Source: Pseudomonas citrullilanati
GTDB lineage: Bacteria; Pseudomonadota; Gammaproteobacteria; Pseudomonadales; Pseudomonadaceae
NCBI RefSeq assembly: GCF_030580855.1
Contig: NZ_JAUQOP010000029.1
Coordinates: 17,109 to 81,108 of the forward strand
DNA length: 64,000 bases
Direction: 5' to 3'
The position numbers and the translations under genes were made by a program. Below are positions 43,350-51,503 of this stretch, in pieces; positions within the stretch are counted from its first letter, which is position 1; each line of letters begins with the position of its first letter. The notes beneath the pieces were generated by a model that searched no databases, was not told the origin of the DNA, and saw only the letters and a program-made list of their open reading frames with translations.

Positions 43350-43973
43350 TTATGCTGAGGGAGCGTTTTCCTTCACTTGGTCCAGGCCATGACGAACCCG
43401 ATTGACCAAGGTATAAACCAGCAGGGCGGCAACCACCGCCATCACACCATTGACCCACGCCGCGCCGAGCCAGCCCAGCGCAATGCCGGTCGCCAGCACG
43501 CCCAGCACAAAGGCCCGGTCGCTTTTCCCCATGGGCCCGTCATAGCGCCGCGAAGCCCCGACCATCGCCCCCAGCACGCCGGCGTATTCACTGAACAACG
43601 CCAACAGCGTGACCGACAACACCAGCAACAGGCTGGCATCGGGTAGCAGGGCGAAAGGCAGGATCAGGGCAGCGTCGGCGATGATATCGCATAGCTCATT
43701 GAGGTAGGCGCCCAGATGCGATTGCTGGCCAAACTCCCGCGCCAGCATGCCATCCACGGCATTCAACGCCATGCGCAGGAACATCCAGATCGGCACCAGC
43801 ACGAAGATCCACGGATGGCTGGCGAACCATGCGATCACCACGCCGACCAGCACCGAAACGACGCCGGCGAGCACCGTGACCTGGTTGGCGGTGACGCCGT
43901 TGTCGTAAAGGCGTTGAACCAAGGGGCGCAGCAGGTTTTGGAAAGCGGGTTTGAGTTGGTAGATGGAGGGCAT
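43350..43973 (-). CDS. ynbA: CDP-alcohol phosphatidyltransferase (YnbA-like)
   Basis: A 207-residue membrane enzyme that transfers a phosphatidyl group from CDP-diacylglycerol to an alcohol. The catalytic motif is DGMLAREFGQQSHLGAYLNE followed by LCD: compared with the consensus D-G-x2-A-R-x8-G-x3-D-x3-D, the third Asp is Asn. First gene of the cluster. ATG at 43973 (MPSIYQLKPAFQNLLRPLV) fits family length; the frame extends 36 residues upstream without family features. Confidence 0.88.
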   Translation of the reverse strand: MPSIYQLKPAFQNLLRPLVQRLYDNGVTANQVTVLAGVVSVLVGVVIAWFASHPWIFVLVPIWMFLRMALNAVDGMLAREFGQQSHLGAYLNELCDIIADAALILPFALLPDASLLLVLSVTLLALFSEYAGVLGAMVGASRRYDGPMGKSDRAFVLGVLATGIALGWLGAAWVNGVMAVVAALLVYTLVNRVRHGLDQVKENAPSA

Positions 43974-44259
43974 CGGGGTGAGGTCTCGCCGGTTGCGGGG
44001 CTGGGCTTTTACAGGTGCGAGATTACGATAGGTTGAGGGTTTGCTGGCGGGTATTTCTTGAGAATGAGCGCGGGTAGGCATTCAAGACGCAATGAGTCGC
44101 CAGATTTCGGTGGTGCATGAGATGTCATCCAGTCGACGTGGTTTGTTTGAATGCGTTGGCTCACCTAAGCTGAATTTTCCTGGACATGCGCCAAGTGCCT
44201 TAACGCACCATGCGGCCATCCGGCTTGCGGCACCGCTCAGCAGCCAGGGGGAGGAAAGG

Positions 44260-45264
44260 ATGCCAAACGTGCTCGTGGTGATCTGGGACTTCGATACGCG
44301 CAGATTACGAATCCCGGTCAGGGATAGCCTTGTCCACATACACAACAGGATTAGAGCCCTGGAGCACATGGCGACAACAGTATTCGCCGCTAATGTCGTC
44401 CAGCATCAATTGGATTACTGTCTGGCCGTCGCCCCCGAATACTTCTTTTCCAAGGAAAAACCTGTTTCGTTTCTTTCGGAAGAAGAAAAGGAAATCATCC
44501 GGGCTACATGGGTGGATGTCTCAAATAGAAACCCGACGCTGATACTGGTCCCCGGTACGACACTGTGGTCCAAATCAATGGTGCGACCCGATTCCAGGAT
44601 GTTGAAAAGGGAGACGGGGGAGTTGAAACCCTTGGGGCAGGCCAGGGATATCAACAAGGATAAATATGGTGAGGAAATGGACGCGGTGGTGGACGAAATA
44701 CCGCAGGGGGACCGCCTGAACAAGGGGATTTATGGCGATTACGCACGGTCTACGAAAACGGTCATCACCAACATGGCATCAAGAGGCGCGAGGGCCGCAC
44801 ATGGAATCGTCAGGAATACCGGCTTCATCATCTGGCAAGGAAACGTTTTTTATCAGCATAAACGCTACCCCAACATAGGAGACGAAGGGCTGGAGGAGTT
44901 GTATGGGGCGGAGTTATGGTTCGACAAGATATTCATGCCGGGCGGTTATCGAGAAACCCCTGCTGTTCATGGGCTGCAAGTTGCTTTGGAAATATGCGCA
45001 GAACACTTTGTGGGCGCAACGATCCTGCATAAGAACAACGTACTGGATTTTCATGTCCTGGTCTCGGCCAGCATCGCGCTCGACAAAAAACGCGTGGGTG
45101 TAAAGCTCGGAGGGTATGTCGTTCACGCTGATTCGAATGGCAGCTCAGTGTACCGACGTGAAGGCATGGATTTGGTTCGACTCCAAGCCATCGATCAAAG
45201 ACCCGTAAACTTGATGGGCGTTGCAGCCGGGGGCGCCAGGAGTTTTGTTTGCGCGATTGCGTAG
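44260..45264 (+). CDS. Divergent nitrilase (C-N hydrolase) superfamily-like protein
   Basis: A 334-residue protein not assignable to a named family. The nitrilase triad can be placed: Glu60 in CLAVAPEYFF, Lys201 in NTGFIIWQGNVFYQHKRY, and Cys246 in GLQVALEICAEHF, each in the usual local context. Between Glu and Lys there is an unusual insert of about 75 residues (110-185) rich in charged residues. No signal peptide. ATG at 44260 has a strong GGGAGGAAAGG. Base composition is lower in GC than the neighbouring operons, and the gene stands alone. A hydrolase or transferase of an amide is likely; the substrate is unknown. Confidence 0.72.
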   Translation: MPNVLVVIWDFDTRRLRIPVRDSLVHIHNRIRALEHMATTVFAANVVQHQLDYCLAVAPEYFFSKEKPVSFLSEEEKEIIRATWVDVSNRNPTLILVPGTTLWSKSMVRPDSRMLKRETGELKPLGQARDINKDKYGEEMDAVVDEIPQGDRLNKGIYGDYARSTKTVITNMASRGARAAHGIVRNTGFIIWQGNVFYQHKRYPNIGDEGLEELYGAELWFDKIFMPGGYRETPAVHGLQVALEICAEHFVGATILHKNNVLDFHVLVSASIALDKKRVGVKLGGYVVHADSNGSSVYRREGMDLVRLQAIDQRPVNLMGVAAGGARSFVCAIA

Positions 45265-45330
45265 ACCGAGCCGGATCACGCCCATCAACCAACAGATTCA
45301 CCGCCATAGCAGACATCCGCACCCCACGCT

Positions 45331-45358
45331 GTGGGAGCGAGCCTGCTCGCGATAGCGG
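45331..45358. repeat. Single REP unit, family A
   Basis: One GTGGGAGCGAGCCTGCTCGCGA unit without a clear partner, downstream of the nitrilase-like gene. Confidence 0.75.
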
Positions 45359-45500
45359 CTCATCAGCCACCTCCGGCCAGCTGTTTATCGTGATACCACG
45401 AAACCAGCCCCGACCGACATCGCCTTGCGCCATTGCCTACAACTACGCCAGAATCCGCCGGCTTGTGCGTCTTTGGCCGCGTCGGTAGTTTGAGTCCTGT

Positions 45501-45720
45501 CACTGAGCATCAGTGATCGGGTTTAGTCGCCCGTCTCAACCTAAGGCGTACCAGGTCCCCGTCGGACAGGCTGTTCTGTTCCTGTATTGATGGTGGCTGT
45601 GCGCAGGGCGCCCTCGGGCGCGCCGGGATTCTTAGGTTCACCGGTCGACTAACCTGCGCACAGCTGCCGCCCTCTCGTTTAGTCGCGAGGTGGTTGCAGC
45701 ATCACTTACAGGAACCTAAG
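45501..45720 (+). promoter_or_regulatory. Structured leader with repeated complementary modules
   Basis: Non-coding leader of the gene at 45724. It holds hairpins at 45501-45515 (CACTG/CAGTG) and 45608-45621 (GCGCCC/GGGCGC). A perfect 12-base stem, GCTGTGCGCAGG (45596-45607) with its complement (45653-45664), encloses 45 bases. The enclosed CTTAGGTTC (45631-45639) is complementary to AACCTAAG at 45538-45545 and to GAACCTAAG at 45712-45720 beside the start codon. GTTTAGTCGC occurs twice (45521, 45677) and its TTAGTC can pair with GACTAA at 45647. Alternative pairings could control translation. Confidence 0.55.
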
Positions 45721-45723
45721 TCG

Positions 45724-46083
45724 ATGGCAAAAATTACACCAAACCCCCCAACCGCAGATGAGCATGTATCTCGCGCTCAGTCTGCTCGTAACAATAAGCT
45801 TGATGAAGCTGCCAACCGGGCGTTGGATTACTACCTGAAGCCTACGCCGAAGAGCGAAACGTCTGACAAGCCCAACACCATTTTCCGTATCGCGCCGGAT
45901 ATTGATTCGGAATGTCTGCTGGCCAACCTCAGTGAAAACTTGGCTTCGGCCAATGCCATGATCAGTGATTTGGCGTTTGATCTTGAGGGATCGCGACGGC
46001 GTGTTGCGATGGGGATTTTGCAGGTGATTGAGGTGAGTGAATTGTTGGCGAATCGGGCTTTGGATATTGTTGAGGTGAGGTAG
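45724..46083 (+). CDS. Small Pseudomonas-type protein (DUF3077/DUF6124-like)
   Basis: A 119-residue cytoplasmic protein that resembles a short, multi-copy, Pseudomonas-restricted family (from memory DUF3077/DUF6124): ITPNPPTADE start, NNKLDEAANRALDYYLKP, then FRIAPDIDSECLLANLSENL and a helical C-terminus with MGILQVIEVSELLANRALD. Function unknown. ATG at 45724 follows ACAGGAACC. Its long leader and its own terminator make it a one-gene unit. Confidence 0.82.
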   Translation: MAKITPNPPTADEHVSRAQSARNNKLDEAANRALDYYLKPTPKSETSDKPNTIFRIAPDIDSECLLANLSENLASANAMISDLAFDLEGSRRRVAMGILQVIEVSELLANRALDIVEVR

Positions 46084-46111
46084 CAAGGGGTATCGCTTAC
46101 CCCTGGTATGA

Positions 46112-46140
46112 AAAAAGGGTCTTGCTTGGCAAGACCTTTT
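46112..46140 (+). terminator. Rho-independent terminator of the small gene
   Basis: AAAAAGGGTCTTGCTTGGCA AGACCTTTT-type hairpin (GGTCTTGC/GCAAGACC) followed by TTTT, about 30 bases after the stop. Confidence 0.8.
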
Positions 46141-46242
46141 CGTATGCGAGAGTCCCGAAACGACGAGCGCCCAAATTGTCCAACAACCTGTTGGATAATT
46201 GTCTACGTCAGCAGGACATTTTTTGGGTTGGGTGGAGTTAAA

Positions 46243-46325
46243 AAACCACTGAAAAACGCCACCTCTGCAGCTTGGCATGAGCTGGAATTGCTCCAGCTCA
46301 TGCCAAGCTGCAGAGGCAGTGGTTT
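46243..46325. repeat. Long perfect palindrome with outer stem
   Basis: A 25-base perfect inverted repeat (46262-46286 with 46292-46316, five-base loop) is nested in a second pair, AAACCACTG (46243-46251) with CAGTGGTTT (46317-46325). It lies eight bases after the NACHT gene stop and between convergent genes. It may be a terminator, a mobile-element end, or a protein target. Confidence 0.8.
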
Positions 46326-46333
46326 AAATTATA

Positions 46334-49300
46334 CTATTTTTTTGATAAATCTAGTACAAATATGTCTATTAGTCCCTTAAGATCTTGTGGCAGCATTTCC
46401 TCAACGCTATTTTTTAGAGCCTGAGCAGATGTAATACCATGATTCTTACGTTCGGCGACTGATTCCGTCTCGCCGAACCAAAGTATGAGGTATATACCCT
46501 GTTCCTCCGCCTCTGGATGAATGGCGTAGCGCTCGAAAAGCTGTGTTGAAGCTGCGCTATAGAGCTCTCTGTGCCATTGTCCTTTCACTTCGGTCACAAG
46601 CAGTCGTCGTTTCCCATTGATTATTTTTGCGACGGTGAAATCACTTCGTTTTTCTGATTTGAGATGGTGTTCAGGAGTTATGATGATATTTTGATGCCTA
46701 AGAATTAGGCTAAGCCTTTCAGCAATTATCTCGGTGCATGACTCTTCTCCAAGTCTTGCTCCATTGCTATAGAATCGATCTACCGAGTTATATTCGCCTC
46801 CAAAAATGTATTTCTGATATTCCTGTAGTTCTTGGATGATGAGTTGCCGTAGACCTTCTACGGTAACTATGGAGTCACGATCAAGTGTGTTAACTATATC
46901 TCGTGTTGAGGGCGGTTCGAATGCTTCCAGAGATTTTTTACGTACTTGTGCTGCATGTATGCTCTTCAAGTCTGCGTGTGCATCGTGAAACCTTTCGTCT
47001 GAGAGGAGTCGATTTAAAACAGGAATTGCTCTAGCTGGAGAATCTGAGCTTATTGACCATGAAATCTCGTTCAGGAAGCGATATGCCTTTTCACCGGCAG
47101 GGCTGTCAGTCCCCCATTGGGTAGGCAGATCAACTTTTGGCCATTGTTCGATAAATGCTCCTAAGATCTTTTCAATTTTTATAGAGTTTAGTTTGGGCCA
47201 ATGAGTATTGTCATGGCGACTCATATTTCCAGATCGGCTACTAAACACATGAACAATATTTCTGTCAGACTGAAGCCAGTTCCAGTATTCTTCTGGAGGG
47301 TTTTCAAGGAAATACCAAGCGCGTAAAAGCCAGAAAGCACGCTTATGTATGGTTTCCTGGCTATCCACGGTGATAAAATGCTCAGGCATTAGGCCTGAAC
47401 ATCGTTGTAAAATTAAGTCATTTAACTCGTCAGGATCGGCTTTTTCGATAACGATGTCAAATAGAGCTTCGAGTGGCTCTAAAGCTATATCGCAGTATTT
47501 TTTTAGCCATTCAAAAGAAAGCTCATGACGGAAGTTGCTGAATGCCTCCTCATGTTTTAGTAGCCAGACTTTCGCACGAGAGGACCGAGAAGAAAGCTGA
47601 GGTTCAACGTATTTTATCAGGAAGTTTTTCGCGCTCTCAGCATCGATGAAAAGGAGTCTGTCTACTTCTGTTTTTAACGCGTCTCGCTCTTCGCTGGCTA
47701 CTGAGCTGTAATGCATGTCTATGCCCGCGCGAAGAGACTGCAACAAACCGTGCTCAACATTTTCGAGATGGCCTTGGTCTCTAAGAGTTTCTAAGCATGC
47801 AGCGTAGAGTATGACTTCAGATTGATTATACTTTGATGCGCCATGAAGCTCTGAAAGCTCCTCGAGACTAGGTACAGTGGATGATATGAAGCCAAAGCAG
47901 TTTCGTAATGATTTTCGCACTAAAGCGTCGTCTTCGAATTCTTCCCTAATTTTTTCAGGTTGCATTAGGGTAAGTTCTGCGAAACGAACTAGTAGACTCC
48001 AATGGCGCCCGTTCTCTATTAGTTCACGGTTGTTTTTGATGTATTCAATGTTCTGGGCATGGATATTTTTTTCTCTATTCTTGCGGCGTTTAAATCTTCT
48101 GCTTTGCAAAAAACGAGAGGTGTTATGCTCACGGGCATGGTGAATTGCTGCACGGTTTGATTTAGCCCACTCACGCATGAATGCAGGTTTGATGTTTGCT
48201 TGCTCGCGCATGTGGCTACGCAAGTCGTCAGGCCCACGATCGCTGCCGGTTCTATAAAGATGGTGGTGCGCTATAAAACTGATCCATAGCTGTGGATTAT
48301 CTATCAAAAAAGCTAGGTCAATTATAAATCTATGATCTTTGGCTGTTAACAAAAGACCAGAATGTGAGTATAGGTTGAAATGATGAAGCTGGGTTTGAAA
48401 TATTTCTTCTCTGTTGGTAATGCTTGAAAATACATGCGTAATTATTTCATATCGCAGTTTTAGGTCTTTTTGGAGAACATTGACTGCTATGCTTTCGTTT
48501 GCGCCATGCTGGTTGTTGAACTTTAAGTTTTTGACCCACCTCCAAATCCTGATGGAGTCAAATGGCGAATCAGCAAGCTCAAAATACCGGTCTAGAAGAG
48601 AGCCTATAATTTTACTAAGGCCGTTGCGGCATCTGCATTCAAAAGATTTTTTTCTGCAAGTGCATGCCAAGGATTCGGTTAACGTGTCTAGGACAATTTC
48701 AGTGGTTTCTAGGCTAAGTTGCGAGATAAGATCTTTTATGAAGTATCGAGAGCCTATGGTTCGCTCACGATACTCAGTATCGGGATAAAGGTGAGCACAA
48801 ACTCTCAGGAAAGAAGCGATATAAGAGGGAGTGATTGATGAAGGAAGCAGCTTTTCAATTATTTTGGCTGCAAGGTTAAGCGAGATGTTAGTGGCTTCGA
48901 ATATTAGAACTCGCAAGTCCTCAAGATAGTCATAGTCGGAAATTTCAAGCAGACATTTAATTGCTAATATTCGAGTGTTTTGGCTTTCCTCGGGTGTCAG
49001 CAGCAAGTAGCGAAGCTCTTTTGTTAAGAGGTTAGCTGCGGAGGAACCTGTCAGAAGCTCAAGTATAAGATTTCGTAAATGGCCATCGCTTTTTGTCTTT
49101 AGTAATAATCTTACGTCCTCAATTATTTCTCGCGTAAAGAATCCTGCAACGCTAAATCTCCGCCAGAAGTCATTTCTTCGGAAATATGGGTCGGTTGCCT
49201 CGATTTCGACAAGCTTATTAATGAGCAGTTTTTTTGATGAGTTCAATAGCTGTGAAGGGTCACCGTTCGCCAGTACTGAGTACGGATCTAGTTCAATTAT

Positions 49301-50350
49301 TTTTTCTTGAGTTGGCTTATCACCCAAGGCAGCCATCCAGCCAAGAAGGCCGCGAAGTTCATCCCTCACAACTGAGTTCGGTGCGATAATAGGAAGGCAC
49401 TTTGCCAAATTTAAGGAGTCGCTTGGATCTATTATTCGCTTGGTAAAGTAATCGGCGGCGCAATACTCTGCGACGATTTTGTGTACAGACCGGTGATGAT
49501 CCACGCAATCGCCAGGTTTAAATAGTTGGGTTGCTAATATGCTGCTGTTTGACTCCGGGTGAATAAATAAGGTGTCTAATGCCGGATACATTCGCTCTTC
49601 GGTAGATTCGCTTATGCATACACCCTCGGAGCCCGCTAGAAGTAGTTTTGCGAACACTTCTGAGGCTAGGTCTATTTTTTTACTGGTGCTAAATGTATCT
49701 GTTGTTCTAGCTGCGCCAGAATTTACCTCTTTTGCTAGGCGCTCCACTGCTAAAGAGAAAATAGACTTCTTATCTGGGAAGTGTCGATTGCTTTCAATAT
49801 AAGCATCTGCGAAGAGCTTTAAAAATTGAGGGTTCGGAAGTAGGTCTTGTAAATCAAATCTAGAAACTTCGGAGCTGAAGTTCAAAAAGCTTTCTTCAGG
49901 TGAGTGATTTTCAAAAATTAGTTTCTGCTCTGACTCCGTGAACTCACAGAGTCTTACAATGAATGGCTCGCAGCCAAAAAACTCTTTAAAAGCAACGTTG
50001 TTAGCGTTTCCCCACTCGCTTGATCTACTGGACAGATAGACGTGTGTTGGCTTCGACGATTCCGCTTTGCTTAGTAGCGCGTAGATTCCTGAAGAATCAA
50101 CCTTGGCGAGTTCATCGAATGCATCAATTACTAATGGGGAGTTTTCTTTTATTAAGGGGGAGTGCTTGAAACGATTGGCCGTCAGAACGACCGTGTCTAA
50201 TTTCTGCGCGATACTCTCCATGAGTACCGTTTTGCCAGCGCCCGGCTCAGCTAGGATTACGACAAATTTTGAGGTTGTTAAGAGTGCGTCTTCGGTGAAT
50301 AAGTCATTGTTGTTGGATAATTTGCGTGGCAGATAGAAATTAGAATTCAT
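46334..50350 (-). CDS. NACHT-type NTPase with C-terminal PD-(D/E)XK-like motif
   Basis: A 1338-residue protein, probably an anti-phage STAND ATPase. NACHT features: Walker A AEPGAGKT (residues 34-41), Walker B LVIDAFDEL (73-81), sensor-like YLSSRSSEW (105-113) and the winged-helix signature HRSVHKIVAEYCAADYF (about 286-302). A long helical-repeat region follows, with CTC-x6-CRC (Cys 563, 565, 572, 574). The last 110 residues hold KRSDFTV, then LLVTEVKGQW (Asp1237, Glu1254, Lys1256), the order of a PD-(D/E)XK nuclease. Clearly AT-rich against its neighbours. ATG 50350 is chosen; the frame reaches 50479. Confidence 0.82.
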   Translation of the reverse strand: MNSNFYLPRKLSNNNDLFTEDALLTTSKFVVILAEPGAGKTVLMESIAQKLDTVVLTANRFKHSPLIKENSPLVIDAFDELAKVDSSGIYALLSKAESSKPTHVYLSSRSSEWGNANNVAFKEFFGCEPFIVRLCEFTESEQKLIFENHSPEESFLNFSSEVSRFDLQDLLPNPQFLKLFADAYIESNRHFPDKKSIFSLAVERLAKEVNSGAARTTDTFSTSKKIDLASEVFAKLLLAGSEGVCISESTEERMYPALDTLFIHPESNSSILATQLFKPGDCVDHHRSVHKIVAEYCAADYFTKRIIDPSDSLNLAKCLPIIAPNSVVRDELRGLLGWMAALGDKPTQEKIIELDPYSVLANGDPSQLLNSSKKLLINKLVEIEATDPYFRRNDFWRRFSVAGFFTREIIEDVRLLLKTKSDGHLRNLILELLTGSSAANLLTKELRYLLLTPEESQNTRILAIKCLLEISDYDYLEDLRVLIFEATNISLNLAAKIIEKLLPSSITPSYIASFLRVCAHLYPDTEYRERTIGSRYFIKDLISQLSLETTEIVLDTLTESLACTCRKKSFECRCRNGLSKIIGSLLDRYFELADSPFDSIRIWRWVKNLKFNNQHGANESIAVNVLQKDLKLRYEIITHVFSSITNREEIFQTQLHHFNLYSHSGLLLTAKDHRFIIDLAFLIDNPQLWISFIAHHHLYRTGSDRGPDDLRSHMREQANIKPAFMREWAKSNRAAIHHAREHNTSRFLQSRRFKRRKNREKNIHAQNIEYIKNNRELIENGRHWSLLVRFAELTLMQPEKIREEFEDDALVRKSLRNCFGFISSTVPSLEELSELHGASKYNQSEVILYAACLETLRDQGHLENVEHGLLQSLRAGIDMHYSSVASEERDALKTEVDRLLFIDAESAKNFLIKYVEPQLSSRSSRAKVWLLKHEEAFSNFRHELSFEWLKKYCDIALEPLEALFDIVIEKADPDELNDLILQRCSGLMPEHFITVDSQETIHKRAFWLLRAWYFLENPPEEYWNWLQSDRNIVHVFSSRSGNMSRHDNTHWPKLNSIKIEKILGAFIEQWPKVDLPTQWGTDSPAGEKAYRFLNEISWSISSDSPARAIPVLNRLLSDERFHDAHADLKSIHAAQVRKKSLEAFEPPSTRDIVNTLDRDSIVTVEGLRQLIIQELQEYQKYIFGGEYNSVDRFYSNGARLGEESCTEIIAERLSLILRHQNIIITPEHHLKSEKRSDFTVAKIINGKRRLLVTEVKGQWHRELYSAASTQLFERYAIHPEAEEQGIYLILWFGETESVAERKNHGITSAQALKNSVEEMLPQDLKGLIDIFVLDLSKK

Positions 50351-50628
50351 AAGAATCCATCTTGTATTTGCCCGGTCTTGCCGGATAGATTCTGGGCCTG
50401 AGTCCAGATAGGCCCGCCCTTCAGAAATCCTACGACATTTCGCTGTTCGAGGGGAGATCCACAGCGACGGTAAGCACAATCTCTGGTCAATGTGGAGGTG
50501 CTAGGCTTCCAGCCGGTAGCAGCGAGCTTGGGCTGAGGGCTGCCCAAAAAACGCAGCGAAGAACCAATTTGTAGGAGTTGGGAACCAAATTTTTGGGCTT
50601 CGTCGGAACTAAAATCTACAGGTGCCAC
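50347..50628 (-). CDS. Possible short ORF upstream of the NACHT gene
   Basis: A 93-residue open frame (MAPVDFSSDEAQKFGSQLLQ start) whose stop overlaps the NACHT start as ATGA, which hints at coupling. No domain is recognised and composition is odd, so it may equally be a gene remnant or leader DNA in the 347-base gap between the divergent NACHT and alpA genes. No promoter could be assigned there. Confidence 0.25.
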   Translation of the reverse strand: MAPVDFSSDEAQKFGSQLLQIGSSLRFLGSPQPKLAATGWKPSTSTLTRDCAYRRCGSPLEQRNVVGFLKGGPIWTQAQNLSGKTGQIQDGFL

Positions 50629-50697
50629 GGCACTGTGGTTTTGTTGGCAGTCCCACCTGGGTAGGCTTGTTCTCGTTCGGTGAAGGCGGAGGAAGCC

Positions 50698-50904
50698 ATG
50701 GTAATAGTTAACAGCTCAGATCGTGTGTTGCGCTTGAAACAGGTCCAAGAGAAGACTGGTCTTGGTCGGTCTACGATTTATGACCGACTTAACCCACGGT
50801 CGACTAGGTTCGATAACTCGTTTCCTAGGCCCTTTAAGATCGGGCTATCAGCTGTAGGTTGGCTCGAAGGCGGCATTGATGAGTGGATAGCTAAGCGAGC
50901 GTGA
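50698..50904 (+). CDS. AlpA-type phage/island regulator
   Basis: A 68-residue winged-helix regulator of the AlpA (CP4-57) family: VLRLKQVQEKTGLGRSTIYD, then FPRPFKIGLSAVGWLEGGID and EWIAKRA. Such proteins activate integrase or excision genes of integrative elements. ATG at 50698 follows GGAGGAAG. No integrase is present in the window, so it appears to be left over from an element or to belong to the defence locus. Confidence 0.85.
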   Translation: MVIVNSSDRVLRLKQVQEKTGLGRSTIYDRLNPRSTRFDNSFPRPFKIGLSAVGWLEGGIDEWIAKRA

Positions 50905-51055
50905 CTTCGAGAAAGTAAATAATCTCAAAAGAGCGGCAGGTTATCTTGCAAAGGCAGACATGCTGATACGCCCGAATTTGGCTGGCGGCGAAAGGGCGTT
51001 AGGAAAGGGCCGTATGCCTAAAGGGCATTCTGGGAAAGGTCGGCCTAGGCAGTGA
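50905..51055 (+). pseudogene. Possible C-terminal remnant of an island gene
   Basis: Directly after alpA the frame reads NNLKRAAGYLAKADMLIRPN, and ends KGHSGKGRPRQ before TGA at 51053. There is no good start codon except ATG 50960 (31 residues). The RAAGYLAKAD pattern recalls the end of inovirus Gp2/YagK-type replication proteins that often follow alpA in such islands. This is a weak, memory-based match. Confidence 0.3.
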
Positions 51056-51138
51056 AGCTCACAGCTAATCAGTTTAGTTTTTAGGCGTACGCTTTCTTTT
51101 CCTTTTTGGACTGGTGGGGATTTCTTCGGACAAATAAA

Positions 51139-51159
51139 AAGCCGGCTTATGGCCGGCTT
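51139..51159. terminator. Bidirectional terminator-like hairpin
   Basis: AAGCCGGC-TTAT-G-GCCGGCTT with an A tract on the left and a T-rich right side. It lies in the 448-base gap after the alpA remnant, between it and the convergent repressor gene. Confidence 0.6.
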
Positions 51160-51380
51160 CTCGTTGACTAACTCAGTTCGTTTTTGACAAACCTCACCAG
51201 CCTTCAAAACGTACATCCGGCTCTTGCGGCCGGCTGTGGGACTTGGTCAGAAAGTGATCTGCCTTGTCGGTGCGAGGCGTGGGCTCGCAAATGTGGGGCG
51301 CAGGATACGCGGGTTTTGGTTGGAAGCCTAGGGGTAAGTGGTGTGGAATCATTGGGTTAGGGGCATTCAGATAAAGAGCA

Positions 51381-51423
51381 GGGGCTGCTGCGCAGCCCAG
51401 CGGGGATGAATCCCCTCGCCACA
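51381..51423. repeat. Half REP element, family B
   Basis: Only the right half (GGGGCTGCTGCGCAGCCCAG, CGGGGATGAATCCCCTCGCC) is present. Apart from this and the hairpin at 51139, the DNA from 51056 to 51503 shows no gene. Confidence 0.75.
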
Positions 51424-51503
51424 GAGGTCTCTCATTACAGGAGCTTCTTGCAACAGAGCCATTACCACTGGCGCGCCTACCATCGTTCCTGCTCTTGGGT
51501 GGG

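Noticed and set aside
50941..51216. A 91-residue minus-strand open frame
   Set aside because: No ribosome-binding site or domain; it runs across a terminator-like hairpin and the alpA-linked remnant.
46100..51503. Direct-repeat att sites flanking the island
   Set aside because: No tRNA gene or clear direct repeats could be found by eye at either edge.
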